From NCBI GenBank assembly GCA_016789265.1, contig JAEUQK010000020.1, positions 124,001-188,000 on the forward strand: DNA of 64,000 nucleotides, written 5' to 3'. Source of the stretch: Blastocatellia bacterium (GTDB lineage Bacteria; Acidobacteriota; Blastocatellia; Pyrinomonadales; Pyrinomonadaceae). Both the position numbers and the translations under genes were made by a program. Under the pieces are notes generated by a model. That model had not been told where the DNA came from, did no database searches, and saw only the letters and a program-made list of their open reading frames with translations. Position 1 is the first letter of the stretch; the number at the start of each line of letters is the position of its first letter. This document shows, in pieces, positions 31,265 through 39,495 of the stretch.

Positions 31265-32104
31265 CTAGAAATAGAATCGCGCGAAGTAATACAGGATCGG
31301 AGCGTTGAATAGCAGGCTGTCGAGTCGATCGAGGAGGCCGCCATGTCCGGGAAGGATGTTGGCGGCATCTTTGGCGCCGGAACCGCGTTTCATCGCGGAT
31401 TCCGCGAGGTCGCCCAGGACGCTTACCGCTGCCATGATCATCGCGAGCGGGACAGACCATTTGTAAGGAAGTTCCGGAAAGAACCAGAATGTGGCGAGAG
31501 CCGCGAAACCTCCTGCCGCGACGAGCCCACCGATCAGGCCTTCGACCGTCTTTCCGGGCGAGATCTTAGGAACGAGTTTGTGTTTGCCAAGAGCCTTGCC
31601 TGCAAAGTACGCTCCGGTGTCAGCACCCATAATAACGAGGAAGAAGTAGCCGAGAAGATGTGTTGAAAGATATGGATGGATCTCGAACCCGAGCCGCGTT
31701 GAGATCAGAAATCCGCCGAGAAAAGCGACATACAGAACGCCGACGATCGTCACGCCGACGCCAGTCAGCATCTTCGAAAAATCCGCCTGAAACCGAAACG
31801 TCTGCGAGACAAGTACCGCGATCACAAATGCCGCGATCGTCGCGATCAGCAGGTCCGGAGACTTCGCCGGAGCGTCGAATACAAACGCCACCGTCAACGC
31901 CGCTGCTCCGAGATAAGCGAACCCGGCGTCGGCCTTTAGCTCGAGCTTTTTGGTGAGCGAATAAAACTCAAACAGCCCCGCCGCGAGCGCCAGCACCGCG
32001 ATCACTACGAATATCCACACCGTCTCAGGAAAGTAAGACGGTAGTATGATCGATGCGATCAGGATCGGAAGTGCGATGACTGCTGTGAGGATACGTGTCT
32101 TCAT
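31265..32104 (-). CDS. cdsA: phosphatidate cytidylyltransferase
   Basis: Makes CDP-diacylglycerol from phosphatidate and CTP, the entry to phospholipid synthesis. The 279-residue protein has about eight membrane helices and the CdsA signature near the C-terminus, SAMKRGSGAKDAANILPGHG followed by GLLDRLDSLL, with the Asp residues that bind Mg and substrate. GADTGAYFAGKALGKHKLVP and ISPGKTVEGLIGG are also family motifs. It lies downstream of uppS on the same strand, but a 128-nt gap holding a dispersed repeat separates them. Confidence 0.93.
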   Translation of the reverse strand: MKTRILTAVIALPILIASIILPSYFPETVWIFVVIAVLALAAGLFEFYSLTKKLELKADAGFAYLGAAALTVAFVFDAPAKSPDLLIATIAAFVIAVLVSQTFRFQADFSKMLTGVGVTIVGVLYVAFLGGFLISTRLGFEIHPYLSTHLLGYFFLVIMGADTGAYFAGKALGKHKLVPKISPGKTVEGLIGGLVAAGGFAALATFWFFPELPYKWSVPLAMIMAAVSVLGDLAESAMKRGSGAKDAANILPGHGGLLDRLDSLLFNAPILYYFARFYF

Positions 32105-32133
32105 TTACATTCTTGACGGAATGGAACTGTTAG

Positions 32134-32218
32134 AACAGGATGGACAAGAATAAATAGGATAGTTGAGTCTTAGGCCACCGATTCCGCTCCTGAGCCTGGG
32201 TATCCTGCATATCATGTT
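32134..32218. repeat. AACAGGAT dispersed inverted repeat, copy 2
   Basis: AACAGGAT at 32134-32141 and ATCCTGCATATCATGTT at 32202-32218 mirror the repeat at 4139-4201, with the right arm sharing ATCCTGCATATC. It fills most of the gap between uppS and cdsA, which are usually adjacent in bacteria, so it may affect their co-transcription. Confidence 0.55.
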
Positions 32219-32232
32219 TGTTACTTACACAT

Positions 32233-33012
32233 CTACTTAGATCTAACGTCTCCAAATCGCCGATCCCGTTTCTGAAAGTCAATGATAGCTTCAAACAGTT
32301 CCTTTCGGTGAAAGTCCGGAAATAGCGTCGGCGTCACATAGATCTCGCTATAAGCGATCTGCCATAAAAGAAAGTTCGAGATGCGCATCTCGCCGCTGGT
32401 GCGTATCATCAGATCCACCTCGGGAAGGTCGCAGGTGTAAAGGTTTCGCTCGATGTCGGCTTCGGTAAGATGATCGATCACATCGTTGCGGCGTTCAAGA
32501 TCGGCGTAAGCCAGCCGTGCGGCTCTGACGATCTCCGCCCGTCCGCCGTAGTTGAGCGCGACATTTAGTTTGGTCCCGGTATTGTCCCGGGTTTGGTCGG
32601 TCGCCCATGCGATCTCTTTTTGAACGTCGGGGGCCAATCCATCGATATCACCGATCGCACGAAACCGGATGTTGTTCGACTTGACCTCTTTCAACTCGCT
32701 GCGGATGTACCGTTTGAGCATCGACATCAAGCCCATGACCTCGGCTTTCGGGCGTTTCCAATTCTCGGTGGAAAATGCGTAGAGCGTGACCGCCTCGATC
32801 TGCAAACGCGTGACAGTATCGAGTATTACGCGAACAGATTCGGCGCCGGCACGATGTCCGAATATACGCGGCTTTCCACGTTGTTTGGCCCAGCGGCCGT
32901 TACCGTCCATTATCACCGCAATGTGCCGCGGCAAACGCGCGGGGTCAATGCGGCCGAAGAGTTTGGCCTCGGCTGAATTTGTCTTTAGAACGCCTGCGAA
33001 ATTTGGGTGCAT
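32233..33012 (-). CDS. uppS: isoprenyl transferase (undecaprenyl diphosphate synthase)
   Basis: Extends farnesyl diphosphate in cis to make the C55 carrier for cell-wall synthesis. From ATG 33012 the enzyme has 259 residues. The conserved IMDGNGRWAKQRG (about 33-45) with the catalytic Asp, FGHRAGAESVRVIL, LYAFSTENWKRP and the later LNYGGRAEIVRA and DLMIRTSGEMRISNFLLWQ are all family signatures. The longer frame from 33033 is encoded by a repetitive AATGTCCAATGTTCAAT stretch and is less likely. Confidence 0.93.
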   Translation of the reverse strand: MHPNFAGVLKTNSAEAKLFGRIDPARLPRHIAVIMDGNGRWAKQRGKPRIFGHRAGAESVRVILDTVTRLQIEAVTLYAFSTENWKRPKAEVMGLMSMLKRYIRSELKEVKSNNIRFRAIGDIDGLAPDVQKEIAWATDQTRDNTGTKLNVALNYGGRAEIVRAARLAYADLERRNDVIDHLTEADIERNLYTCDLPEVDLMIRTSGEMRISNFLLWQIAYSEIYVTPTLFPDFHRKELFEAIIDFQKRDRRFGDVRSK

Positions 33013-33013
33013 C

Positions 33014-33049
33014 AGCGAATGTCCAATGTTCAATATCTAATGTCCGAAG
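33014..33049. repeat. short AATGTCC/AATGTTC direct repeat
   Basis: The phrases AATGTCC (33019-33025), AATGTTC (33026-33032) and AATGTCC (33042-33048) are repeated within a short span between uppS and the DUF952 gene. This is a low-complexity dispersed sequence rather than a gene; it creates a false N-terminal extension of uppS. Confidence 0.35.
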
Positions 33050-33063
33050 TTCCGGCCGATCCG

Positions 33064-33372
33064 CTATGATTTCGTTTCCCAAAGCTCGGACTTTATCACA
33101 GCGCTCATATTCAAAGGACCGTAAATATGCGGATATATCTCGCCTCCGGTCGAGGGTTCTGCGACCAATCGCGTTGCCATAAGGTCCGGGTCGATCGTCA
33201 GTATCACCAGATTTTTAGCATCGGCATAATAACGATCTATGACGCCACTCAACTGATCTTCGTAACTGCAGTGAATGAATCCCTCAGACGCCAAACTCTC
33301 GTGCCGGTATAATGGTTCGTTTTTAACAGTTTCCCAGATCTCCGGGAGTACGATGTGGTAAATATACATCAA
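33064..33372 (-). CDS. DUF952 domain protein
   Basis: A 102-residue cytoplasmic protein with the DUF952 pattern: IYHIVLPEIWETVKN at the start, ASEGFIHCSYEDQLSGVIDR in the middle with the conserved GFIHCS, and a C-terminal part GEIYPHIYGPLNMSAVIK with the conserved P-H-I/L-Y-G-x-L/I-P-like phrase. The fold is related to the ADP-ribosyltransferase-like ART superfamily in some analyses, but activity is unknown. It lies 10 nt downstream of truA on the same strand. Confidence 0.85.
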   Translation of the reverse strand: MMYIYHIVLPEIWETVKNEPLYRHESLASEGFIHCSYEDQLSGVIDRYYADAKNLVILTIDPDLMATRLVAEPSTGGEIYPHIYGPLNMSAVIKSELWETKS

Positions 33373-33382
33373 AATAACCGCA

Positions 33383-34132
33383 TTAATACCTTACGTTTAG
33401 AAGCGTGAGGCCATGTGCCGCCGCCGTCTTTCCCGCGAGGAGTCGATCGCCTGTGACGATTGCCGTCTGGATTGTATCAGAATCTTTGTCGCCGCGTCCT
33501 ACATCGAGAAGAGTGCCTACAATAGACCGGACCATGTAACGCAGGAAGCCATTTGCCGAGACATGAAACTCGATCAGGTTTGCCTGGGCCCGCGGATCCC
33601 AATTCGATCCTACAGTTAATTCCATGATGCTTCGTACGCGGCTTTCCCCGTCGGCCTGAGCCGAGCAAAAAGCCGTCCAATCGTGTTCGCCGAGGAAGAA
33701 TCGGCTCGATTCGATCATTGCAGCGAGGTTGAGCGGCCGTGGTTCATGATGTGCAAAACGCCGCCAAAACGGCGACATGACCGGTGCGTTTATAACACGA
33801 TAAACATAAGTCTTGCCGGTCGCAGAGAACCGCGCGTGAAAATCGTCCGGAGCTTTTTCGACATTCATAATTCGGATGTCTCGCCAGAGATTGCCATTGA
33901 TCGCGGCACGGAGTTTCTCCGGTGTGAATGGCCTGTTCAAGAAGACGTGGGCTACCTGTCCCTCGGCGTGGACTCCGGCATCAGTTCGGCCTGAACCATG
34001 CACAGTGATGTTACCGCCCTCAAGCGTCCCGATCACACGCTGAAGCTCGCCCTGAATGGTGCGGTCGTTTTCTTGCACCTGCCAACCGTGGAAATCAGTA
34101 CCGTCGTACTGGATAGTAAGCTTAAAGTTCAT
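33383..34132 (-). CDS. truA: tRNA pseudouridine(38-40) synthase
   Basis: Converts uridines 38-40 of the anticodon stem to pseudouridine. The 249-residue protein begins MNFKLTIQYDGTDFHGWQVQ and has the active-site segment GSGRTDAGVHAEGQVAHVF (about 46-64) with the catalytic Asp. HDWTAFCSAQAD and the tail LRYMVRSIVGTLLDVGRG are typical of TruA. The start overlaps the end of the ATP-grasp gene by 11 nt, so the two should be translated together. Confidence 0.93.
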   Translation of the reverse strand: MNFKLTIQYDGTDFHGWQVQENDRTIQGELQRVIGTLEGGNITVHGSGRTDAGVHAEGQVAHVFLNRPFTPEKLRAAINGNLWRDIRIMNVEKAPDDFHARFSATGKTYVYRVINAPVMSPFWRRFAHHEPRPLNLAAMIESSRFFLGEHDWTAFCSAQADGESRVRSIMELTVGSNWDPRAQANLIEFHVSANGFLRYMVRSIVGTLLDVGRGDKDSDTIQTAIVTGDRLLAGKTAAAHGLTLLNVRY

Positions 34133-34979
34133 TCATTCGTCGATCAAAGTGTTTAGCAAACAGCTCCGGAGACCGTTTGTCCATTCGGAAATACAAGGCA
34201 GGCTCGATCAATTCGAGTTCCATCAAAGCAAAATTCCCTTCATCATTGCGAACCAGGTCAACCCGCGCATACAGCAATTCTCGCTCCATATGGTCAAGTG
34301 CGTCCATGCCCGCCTTCAGCAGTTTTTCGTCCGGTTCGATGGTAGTGATCATACCGCCATGTTCTTCTTGGACTCGAAAATCAGCCGGCTTTGGAGCCTT
34401 ATTTATGGCATGGCTGAATTCGCCGCCAAAATAGAAAAGCGAATACTCGCCCTCAGATTCTATTGACCGAATGAAAGGTTGGACCAGGAACTCGCGTTCC
34501 GCAAAAACGCTTTCAAGCGAACGGTCATATTCCGTCAGCCGATAGGTATGCTGAGCAGTCGCACTGACCGTCGGTTTTACGATCAACTCGCCCCGTTCAA
34601 ATTGTTGCTGCCATCGATCAAATTCGCTTTCCGTATAAACACTATCGAAAAGGGTTGGGACGATGGTGCAGCCGTAGCTTTCCATTTCCCGCAGATACCT
34701 TTTGTTCAGGTTCCAATGCACAATATCCAACGGATTCTCCAGCCGGGCAGACGAATGATCGATCGAGTCCAGTACACGGAGGAATGCGTCCGGTTCCTTC
34801 TGATAATCCCACGGAGTGCGAATGACAACCGCTGCAAAATCGTTCCAGTCGACCGACGGGTTTCGCCACGAGACGGTTTGGACATTCCACCCAAGTTCGT
34901 TCAAAGGCCCGACAGCAAGGTAGTCGTCCGAGACGTATCCGTCCAAATCGTCCATTGAAAGAAAGCCGACCGATCTCAT
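34122..34979 (-). CDS. ATP-grasp family ligase, RimK-like
   Basis: A 285-residue ATP-grasp protein that would join a carboxylate and an amine or thiol using ATP. The N-terminal part AVVIRTPWDYQKEPDAFLRV with NPLDIVHWNLNKRYLRE is found in a RimK-like group. The ATP-grasp core has ELIVKPTVSATAQHTYRLTE, then EREFLVQPFIRSIESEGEYS and a final metal-binding MELELIEPALYF with Glu and the Asn/Glu pair. The substrate is unknown. It overlaps both pyrE (4 nt) and truA (11 nt), so it is part of a coupled three-gene unit. Confidence 0.82.
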   Translation of the reverse strand: MRSVGFLSMDDLDGYVSDDYLAVGPLNELGWNVQTVSWRNPSVDWNDFAAVVIRTPWDYQKEPDAFLRVLDSIDHSSARLENPLDIVHWNLNKRYLREMESYGCTIVPTLFDSVYTESEFDRWQQQFERGELIVKPTVSATAQHTYRLTEYDRSLESVFAEREFLVQPFIRSIESEGEYSLFYFGGEFSHAINKAPKPADFRVQEEHGGMITTIEPDEKLLKAGMDALDHMERELLYARVDLVRNDEGNFALMELELIEPALYFRMDKRSPELFAKHFDRRMNEL

Positions 34980-35563
34980 CCTGATTTCTGGGCTGCTGTC
35001 CGGCTTCCCGGTTTTACGGGCCTATCGCCGCCGAAACACATCGGGCACTGGTCTTCGGTATATGAGGGGACGTCGAGACTTACGAGTGCGACCCTCGGTA
35101 CGCCGACATCTGCGGCCCCGTTGGATCTGTCGATAATAGAAGCAGCACCGACGACATTTCCGCCGTTTGCTTCGAGAGCCGCGATACATTCGCGCGTAGA
35201 ACCGCCAGTCGTAATAACGTCTTCTACGACCAATATCCGCTCACCCTCTCTTATCCGAAATCCGCGTCGGACCGTCATCTCGCCGCTCTGCCGTTCGGTC
35301 CAGATAAAACGCACATTCAACGCAGCGGCGACTGAATAACCGATGACGAGTCCTCCGATAGCCGGTGAGGCGACGGTTTCGATCATTTTATCGATAAAAT
35401 GCTCCGCGATGAGTTTGCCAAATCTTGCGGCGTCCGCCGGATACTGCAAAGCAAGCGCACACTGAAGATACTTCGGGCTATGAAGGCCGCTGGAAAGAAG
35501 AAAATGTCCGTCGAGCAAAGCGTTTGTCTCTTCGAAATGCTTAAGGATCTGTTCAGAATTCAT
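34976..35563 (-). CDS. pyrE: orotate phosphoribosyltransferase
   Basis: Joins orotate to PRPP in pyrimidine synthesis. The 195-residue protein has the PRPP-binding motif ERILVVEDVITTGGSTRECI (about 109-128) and HFLLSSGLHSPKYLQCALAL near the N-terminus. VASPAIGGLVIGYSVAAALN and FIWTERQSGEMTVRRGFRI complete the active site. A C-x2-C (QCPMCFGG) in the tail is common in one PyrE subgroup. It heads the pyrE/ATP-grasp/truA unit. A perfect 8-bp inverted repeat lies just before the start. Confidence 0.93.
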   Translation of the reverse strand: MNSEQILKHFEETNALLDGHFLLSSGLHSPKYLQCALALQYPADAARFGKLIAEHFIDKMIETVASPAIGGLVIGYSVAAALNVRFIWTERQSGEMTVRRGFRIREGERILVVEDVITTGGSTRECIAALEANGGNVVGAASIIDRSNGAADVGVPRVALVSLDVPSYTEDQCPMCFGGDRPVKPGSRTAAQKSG

Positions 35564-35574
35564 CGGGTAAAGGG

Positions 35575-35597
35575 AGATTATTGCAGATAAATAATCT
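35575..35597 (-). promoter_or_regulatory. hairpin in the pyrE 5' region
   Basis: AGATTATT (35575-35582) and AATAATCT (35590-35597) are perfect inverted repeats with a 7-nt spacer, placed 12 nt before the pyrE ATG. As RNA this could cover the initiation region; as DNA it could be an operator. No T run follows, so it is not a terminator. Confidence 0.4.
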
Positions 35598-35711
35598 CAC
35601 TCGCAAAGACGCGATCCTTCGAACGGAGGGAAACAGCCACTAAGAAATTCGAAATGAGATTTCGGACGCGTTTACGTAAATGTAAGACGGCGGTTAGAAT
35701 GGAATCAGTTG

Positions 35712-36545
35712 ATGGCTCACTCGAATCTCATCTCTGAATCGCTGCTCGTGATGGAAACGATCGATTATCTCGTTTCTGTCGGCGGGACAGCGCCGGCCGT
35801 GAGATTGGTAGAGCATGTGATGAATATCAGCAACGCGAGCGAATCGATGGCACGACTTCTGATGAGCGACGTCGTTAATCGGGACCCGCGGCTTTCAATG
35901 GAGGAAAGCGAAATCGAACTTGTTGAGCGAGACTACGATGCGATCGGTCTCGACGAAACGAGCTTTGTGGTTTTCGATCTTGAGACCACGGGAGCAAAGG
36001 CACCGCCGTGCAGGATCACAGAGATAGGTGCTTACAGGATCGCAAACGGAGAGATCAAGGACGAATTCAGCTCACTCGTCAATCCTGAAACGCCGATACC
36101 GACATTCATTACCGAGTTGACCGGCATTAGCGATGAGATGGTTGCCGACGCGCCGAGGTTCGGCGAAGTGAGCGACGAGTTTCTGCAATTCATCGGAGAT
36201 TCAGTATTGGTCGCGCACAATGCGCCATTTGATCTTGGGTTTCTCAATCACGAGGTCGGACGGCTCTTTGATGATTGCCGTGTAGCTAATCCCGCACTAT
36301 GCACAGTTCAGCTGTCACGTCGGCTGCTTCCTGATATCGAGAACCACAAGTTAAAAACGGTTGCGGGCCATTATTCGATAGATCTTGTAAATCACCACCG
36401 CGCTAGTGACGATGCTCGGGCGACCGCTCACATTTTCATTAAGTTGCTGGAGATGCTTCGCACAGAAGGCGTGAGCGATCTCGGCGGCGTAAAGAAATTC
36501 ATACAACGAAAGCCATATGTCAGACCACGTAAAGCTGCAGCCTGA
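35712..36545 (+). CDS. DEDDh 3'-5' exonuclease (DnaQ/PolC-like)
   Basis: The product has about 277 residues. A winged-helix-like N-terminal part (residues 1-75) precedes the exonuclease domain. Exo[13 protein letters not shown], Exo[19 protein letters not shown] and Exo[22 protein letters not shown] give the Asp-Glu-Asp-Asp-His set. It could be a proofreading subunit or a repair exonuclease; the N-terminal part does not look like the DnaQ tail. The ATG at 35712 is preferred over the TTG at 35709. It overlaps queF by 29 nt in another frame. Confidence 0.85.
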   Translation: MAHSNLISESLLVMETIDYLVSVGGTAPAVRLVEHVMNISNASESMARLLMSDVVNRDPRLSMEESEIELVERDYDAIGLDETSFVVFDLETTGAKAPPCRITEIGAYRIANGEIKDEFSSLVNPETPIPTFITELTGISDEMVADAPRFGEVSDEFLQFIGDSVLVAHNAPFDLGFLNHEVGRLFDDCRVANPALCTVQLSRRLLPDIENHKLKTVAGHYSIDLVNHHRASDDARATAHIFIKLLEMLRTEGVSDLGGVKKFIQRKPYVRPRKAAA

Positions 36546-36939
36546 GAACCTGCAAAACCTGGATATTCGCTCCACTCCGCGAGAGGAAATGGAGCTTTAT
36601 CAGTTAGACACTTTTCGATACGAATACCCCGGCAAAGAGATCTGGGTGGAGTTTGAGATGCCGGAGTTCACGGCGATCTGTCCTTTTTCGGATTTTCCGG
36701 ATTTCGCGGTCATCAAACTGAAATACGTTCCAAACGAACGTTGTATCGAACTGAAAAGCCTGAAGCTCTACATCAATTCATTTCGTAACGTGAAGGTCTT
36801 TCACGAGCACGTCATTAATATGATCATGGAAGATTTTGTCAACGCGTGCGATCCGCTGCGAGTGGAGATAGAAGGAGATTTTCACGTACGCGGGAATATC
36901 AAAACGGTGGTAAGGGCAAATTATACGAAAAAAATTTAA
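36517..36939 (+). CDS. queF: NADPH-dependent preQ0 reductase, queuosine synthesis
   Basis: Reduces 7-cyano-7-deazaguanine to preQ1. The 140-residue unimodular form has the catalytic C55 and D62 in [18 protein letters not shown], at the same numbers as the Bacillus enzyme, plus the Glu and substrate motif [15 protein letters not shown]. The gene begins within the exonuclease reading frame and ends on top of the carD stop, with overlapping convergent stop codons. No other queuosine genes are in the window and no preQ1 riboswitch is visible. Confidence 0.93.
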   Translation: MSDHVKLQPENLQNLDIRSTPREEMELYQLDTFRYEYPGKEIWVEFEMPEFTAICPFSDFPDFAVIKLKYVPNERCIELKSLKLYINSFRNVKVFHEHVINMIMEDFVNACDPLRVEIEGDFHVRGNIKTVVRANYTKKI

Positions 36940-37472
36940 TGGATCGTCGCCGACATCACTTTTGGTTGTGAACGAAGATGCTTTTTGCATGCGGTCTCGA
37001 CAAGCCGCTCGATCTCGTTACGAAGGGCGGATTCATCGCCCGATTCTGCGTTGAGTATTTCTGAAATGATGAGGAATTTGGATTTCTCGAGCAGATTTTG
37101 TTCGCGGAACGAAAGTTTCTTTTCGTGGCTTAGGAAGGTCAACTTCTTCAAGACGTCGGCCGCTTTGAAAACATCTCCGGACTGGAGCTGCACCATAAAT
37201 TCCTTCGACCTGGTTTTCCAATCAGACGATACCGAGTCAAAGTCTGCTGAGAGACGGTTGATAAGTTTCTTGCATTGCAGGGAACTGATGACCGGGCGAA
37301 TGCCGACACTTTCAGCGTTTGCCATCGGTACGAAAATTATCGAATTGTCGCTGAGAACGCGGAGGGAATAGAAGTGTATGGACGCGTCCCCGATAGTCTT
37401 TTTTTGGATCTCTTCGACCATGCACACACCTTGGCTCGGGTATGCGACCTTCTGACCGATGCTAAGTTCCAT
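36936..37472 (-). CDS. CarD family transcriptional regulator
   Basis: CarD/CdnL proteins bind RNA polymerase beta and stabilise open complexes at rRNA and other promoters. From ATG 37472, with a strong GGAGG-type site just upstream, the protein has 178 residues. The N-terminal Tudor-like domain starts [20 protein letters not shown] and the C-terminal helical domain has [20 protein letters not shown] and a final basic helix. The frame from 37511 adds a few residues without support. A promoter is visible at 37570-37599. Confidence 0.9.
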   Translation of the reverse strand: MELSIGQKVAYPSQGVCMVEEIQKKTIGDASIHFYSLRVLSDNSIIFVPMANAESVGIRPVISSLQCKKLINRLSADFDSVSSDWKTRSKEFMVQLQSGDVFKAADVLKKLTFLSHEKKLSFREQNLLEKSKFLIISEILNAESGDESALRNEIERLVETACKKHLRSQPKVMSATIH

Positions 37473-37569
37473 TTGGCCTTTCCTCCAGTCAATCTCTTGG
37501 GAGAATGACACCCGCGGCGAACAAAAATCTCGCCAAAGCCCTACCGGTTCGTTCGTTTCAATTTCGACA

Positions 37570-37599
37570 ATTATAGCACAGTGAAACCGTGCCTGAAAA
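37570..37599 (-). promoter_or_regulatory. promoter of the carD-like gene
   Basis: On the minus strand TTTTCA (37599-37594), an 18-nt spacer, and a perfect TATAAT (37575-37570) form a good sigma-70-type promoter, giving a leader of about 90 nt before ATG 37472. Confidence 0.6.
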
Positions 37600-37624
37600 G
37601 AGTTTTAAGCGTTCCGTTAAGTGC

Positions 37625-38698
37625 TTAGGACAGAGGAAGTTCGATAGTAAATGTGGTGCCGCTTCCAAGCTCGGACTCGACCGAAACCTCGCCGCCGTGG
37701 AGTCGGGCAAGGTGTTTTACGATGGCGAGACCGAGGCCCGTTCCACCGATCTCGCGGGTGCGACCGCGATCGAGCCGATAAAATCTTTCGAATACACGGG
37801 GCAGGTTTTCGCTCGGAATACCCTCGCCCGTGTCGGCGACGGATATCAGCGAGGCTCGCTCCGAGGTCATGTGCACCACCTCGACTGTTCCCTCAGGGCG
37901 GTTGAACTTGATCGCGTTATCGATCAGGTTCGTTAACATCTGTTCCAGGCGGCCCGGATCGGCCAGAACGCGTACATCGTCGGAGATCTCGTGAATAAGC
38001 TTGATCTCGCGTTCAGCAGCCTTTGACGACAGCGACGCAAAGATCTCGCCAACGAGGTGTGCAAGACGAACGTGGCCCTTTTCGATGGAAATATTGCCTG
38101 ATTCGATCAGGGACAGTTCCAGAATGTCTGCGATCAGGCTATGCATTCGCTCTGCATTTCGGTGGATCACACCAAGGAAGCGCCTGTTGTTTTCTTTGTC
38201 ATCGATGGCGCCGTCCTCAAGGGTCTCAACGAAGGCGATTATCGAAGTAAGTGGCGTACGAAGTTCGTGGGAGATGTTTGAGAGGAATTCTTGCCGGACA
38301 CGTTCGAGCCGTTCGATCTTTGTTACGTCATAAAAAAAGCCGATGGCGTATTTCTGACTTTCCAGCTCGAGCGGAGCGATGTGAATATCGTAATTTCGCC
38401 GATCGTTCCCGATCAGCTCGATCTTTATCTCGCTCGGCTGTCCCGATTCAAATGTGTTCCTAAAGGATTCGTGGAGTTTTGCATCGCGAATGACCTCGCT
38501 GAGCCGTCGTTCCTCAAGCGGGCCGTTACCTCGACCGAATGCCCGATAAGCCACCGGGTTTGAGGCGGCCACGCGCATGCCATGGTCGACTATCAGCACC
38601 GCCTCGCGAGCGGAGTTTAGGATACGTTGAATAATGTCAGCAGAGCTGAAAGTTTTGGGTCGAGAATTATTTGAGATCGGCTCATTGGACGTTGTCAT
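37625..38698 (-). CDS. PhoR-type sensor histidine kinase with PAS domain
   Basis: A 357-residue soluble kinase: a PAS domain (about 20-125, IVDHGMRVAASNPVAYRAFG), then the HisKA site in FLSNISHELRTPLTSIIAFV, and the HATPase part with LTNLIDNAIKFN, VADTGEGIPSENLPRVFERF and GGTGLGLAIVKHLARLHGG. It lacks the membrane helices of E. coli PhoR, so it senses a cytoplasmic signal or uses a partner. It overlaps the response regulator gene by 4 nt (ATGA), the usual two-component layout. Confidence 0.9.
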   Translation of the reverse strand: MTTSNEPISNNSRPKTFSSADIIQRILNSAREAVLIVDHGMRVAASNPVAYRAFGRGNGPLEERRLSEVIRDAKLHESFRNTFESGQPSEIKIELIGNDRRNYDIHIAPLELESQKYAIGFFYDVTKIERLERVRQEFLSNISHELRTPLTSIIAFVETLEDGAIDDKENNRRFLGVIHRNAERMHSLIADILELSLIESGNISIEKGHVRLAHLVGEIFASLSSKAAEREIKLIHEISDDVRVLADPGRLEQMLTNLIDNAIKFNRPEGTVEVVHMTSERASLISVADTGEGIPSENLPRVFERFYRLDRGRTREIGGTGLGLAIVKHLARLHGGEVSVESELGSGTTFTIELPLS

Positions 38699-39381
38699 TT
38701 GCTTCCGATAAAACGATAGCCTACGCTAACGACGGTTTCAATGCTGTTTCCGCAGTCGCCCATTTTCTGTCTAAGGCGGCGGATATGAACGTCCAGCGTG
38801 CGGGTGTCGCCGAAATAGCTGTATCCCCAAACATTGTCGAGCAGCTGCTGGCGCGTCGCGACGCGCCCGAGGTTTCGGATCAGATGTTCAAGGAGTGCAA
38901 ATTCCTTGCGGGTCAGTTTTACATTCTCTCCGCCGCAAGTCACACGCATATCATCGAAATCCACGGAAAGCTGTTCGTCCTGATATCGCGGCGAAGATTC
39001 CTTTTCGGATCGGCGAAGTACAGCGCGAACCCGCGCTATCACTTCTTTTACCGAAAACGGTTTGGCGATGTAATCGTCAGCTCCGATCTCCAGTCCCGCT
39101 ATTTTGTCGCTTTCGGCAGCTTTTGCCGTCAGCATTATTATTGGGATCGTCTCGGTCAACTGTTCCCGCCGCAACCGTCTGCAAAGTTCCATGCCGCTCA
39201 TTCCCGGAAGCATGAGGTCAAGTATCACGAGCGAAGGCGTTTGCTTTTCGTCGAGTGCCAGCCGAAGGCCTTTTTCGGCAGATTCGGCAATACTGACGCG
39301 AAATCCCTCACGCTTGAAGTTATACTGCAAGCTTTCGGCGATATCAGCATCGTCTTCGACGATCAGGATGTTTTGGAGCAT
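38695..39381 (-). CDS. OmpR/PhoB-family response regulator
   Basis: Two domains in 228 residues: the receiver (ILIVEDDADIAESLQ, phospho-acceptor Asp in SLVILDLMLPGMSG, and Lys in DDYIAKPFSVKEVIARVR) and a winged-helix DNA-binding domain (VKLTRKEFALLEHLIRNLGR, then RTLDVHIRRLRQKMGDCGN). Sequence and the linked PAS kinase resemble PhoB/PhoR. ATG 39381 is chosen over a TTG at 39396. A three-repeat 11-bp-period sequence lies about 73 nt upstream and may be an autoregulatory Pho box. Confidence 0.9.
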   Translation of the reverse strand: MLQNILIVEDDADIAESLQYNFKREGFRVSIAESAEKGLRLALDEKQTPSLVILDLMLPGMSGMELCRRLRREQLTETIPIIMLTAKAAESDKIAGLEIGADDYIAKPFSVKEVIARVRAVLRRSEKESSPRYQDEQLSVDFDDMRVTCGGENVKLTRKEFALLEHLIRNLGRVATRQQLLDNVWGYSYFGDTRTLDVHIRRLRQKMGDCGNSIETVVSVGYRFIGSK

Positions 39382-39453
39382 AAGATGGTCAGGCAACGCA
39401 GCAACAAAAAATTCTTATCGAAACCACTAGCGTATTGCCCAACCCTTAAGAAG

Positions 39454-39482
39454 ATATGAACACAATGTTACGGAAATGTTAA
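39454..39482 (-). promoter_or_regulatory. Pho-box-like triple repeat upstream of the phoB-like gene
   Basis: Minus-strand 7-mers TTAACAT, GTAACAT and TTCATAT start at 39482, 39471 and 39460, exactly 11 bp apart with 4-bp spacers. This is the geometry of OmpR/PhoB-family sites and close to the TTAACA repeats of Gram-positive Pho boxes. It lies between sixA and the regulator gene. Confidence 0.5.
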
Positions 39483-39495
39483 ATAATTCGGGTCG

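Noticed and set aside
36517..36939. preQ1 riboswitch for queF
   Set aside because: queF starts inside the upstream exonuclease gene, and no C-rich stem-loop with an A-rich tail of the preQ1 type is visible.
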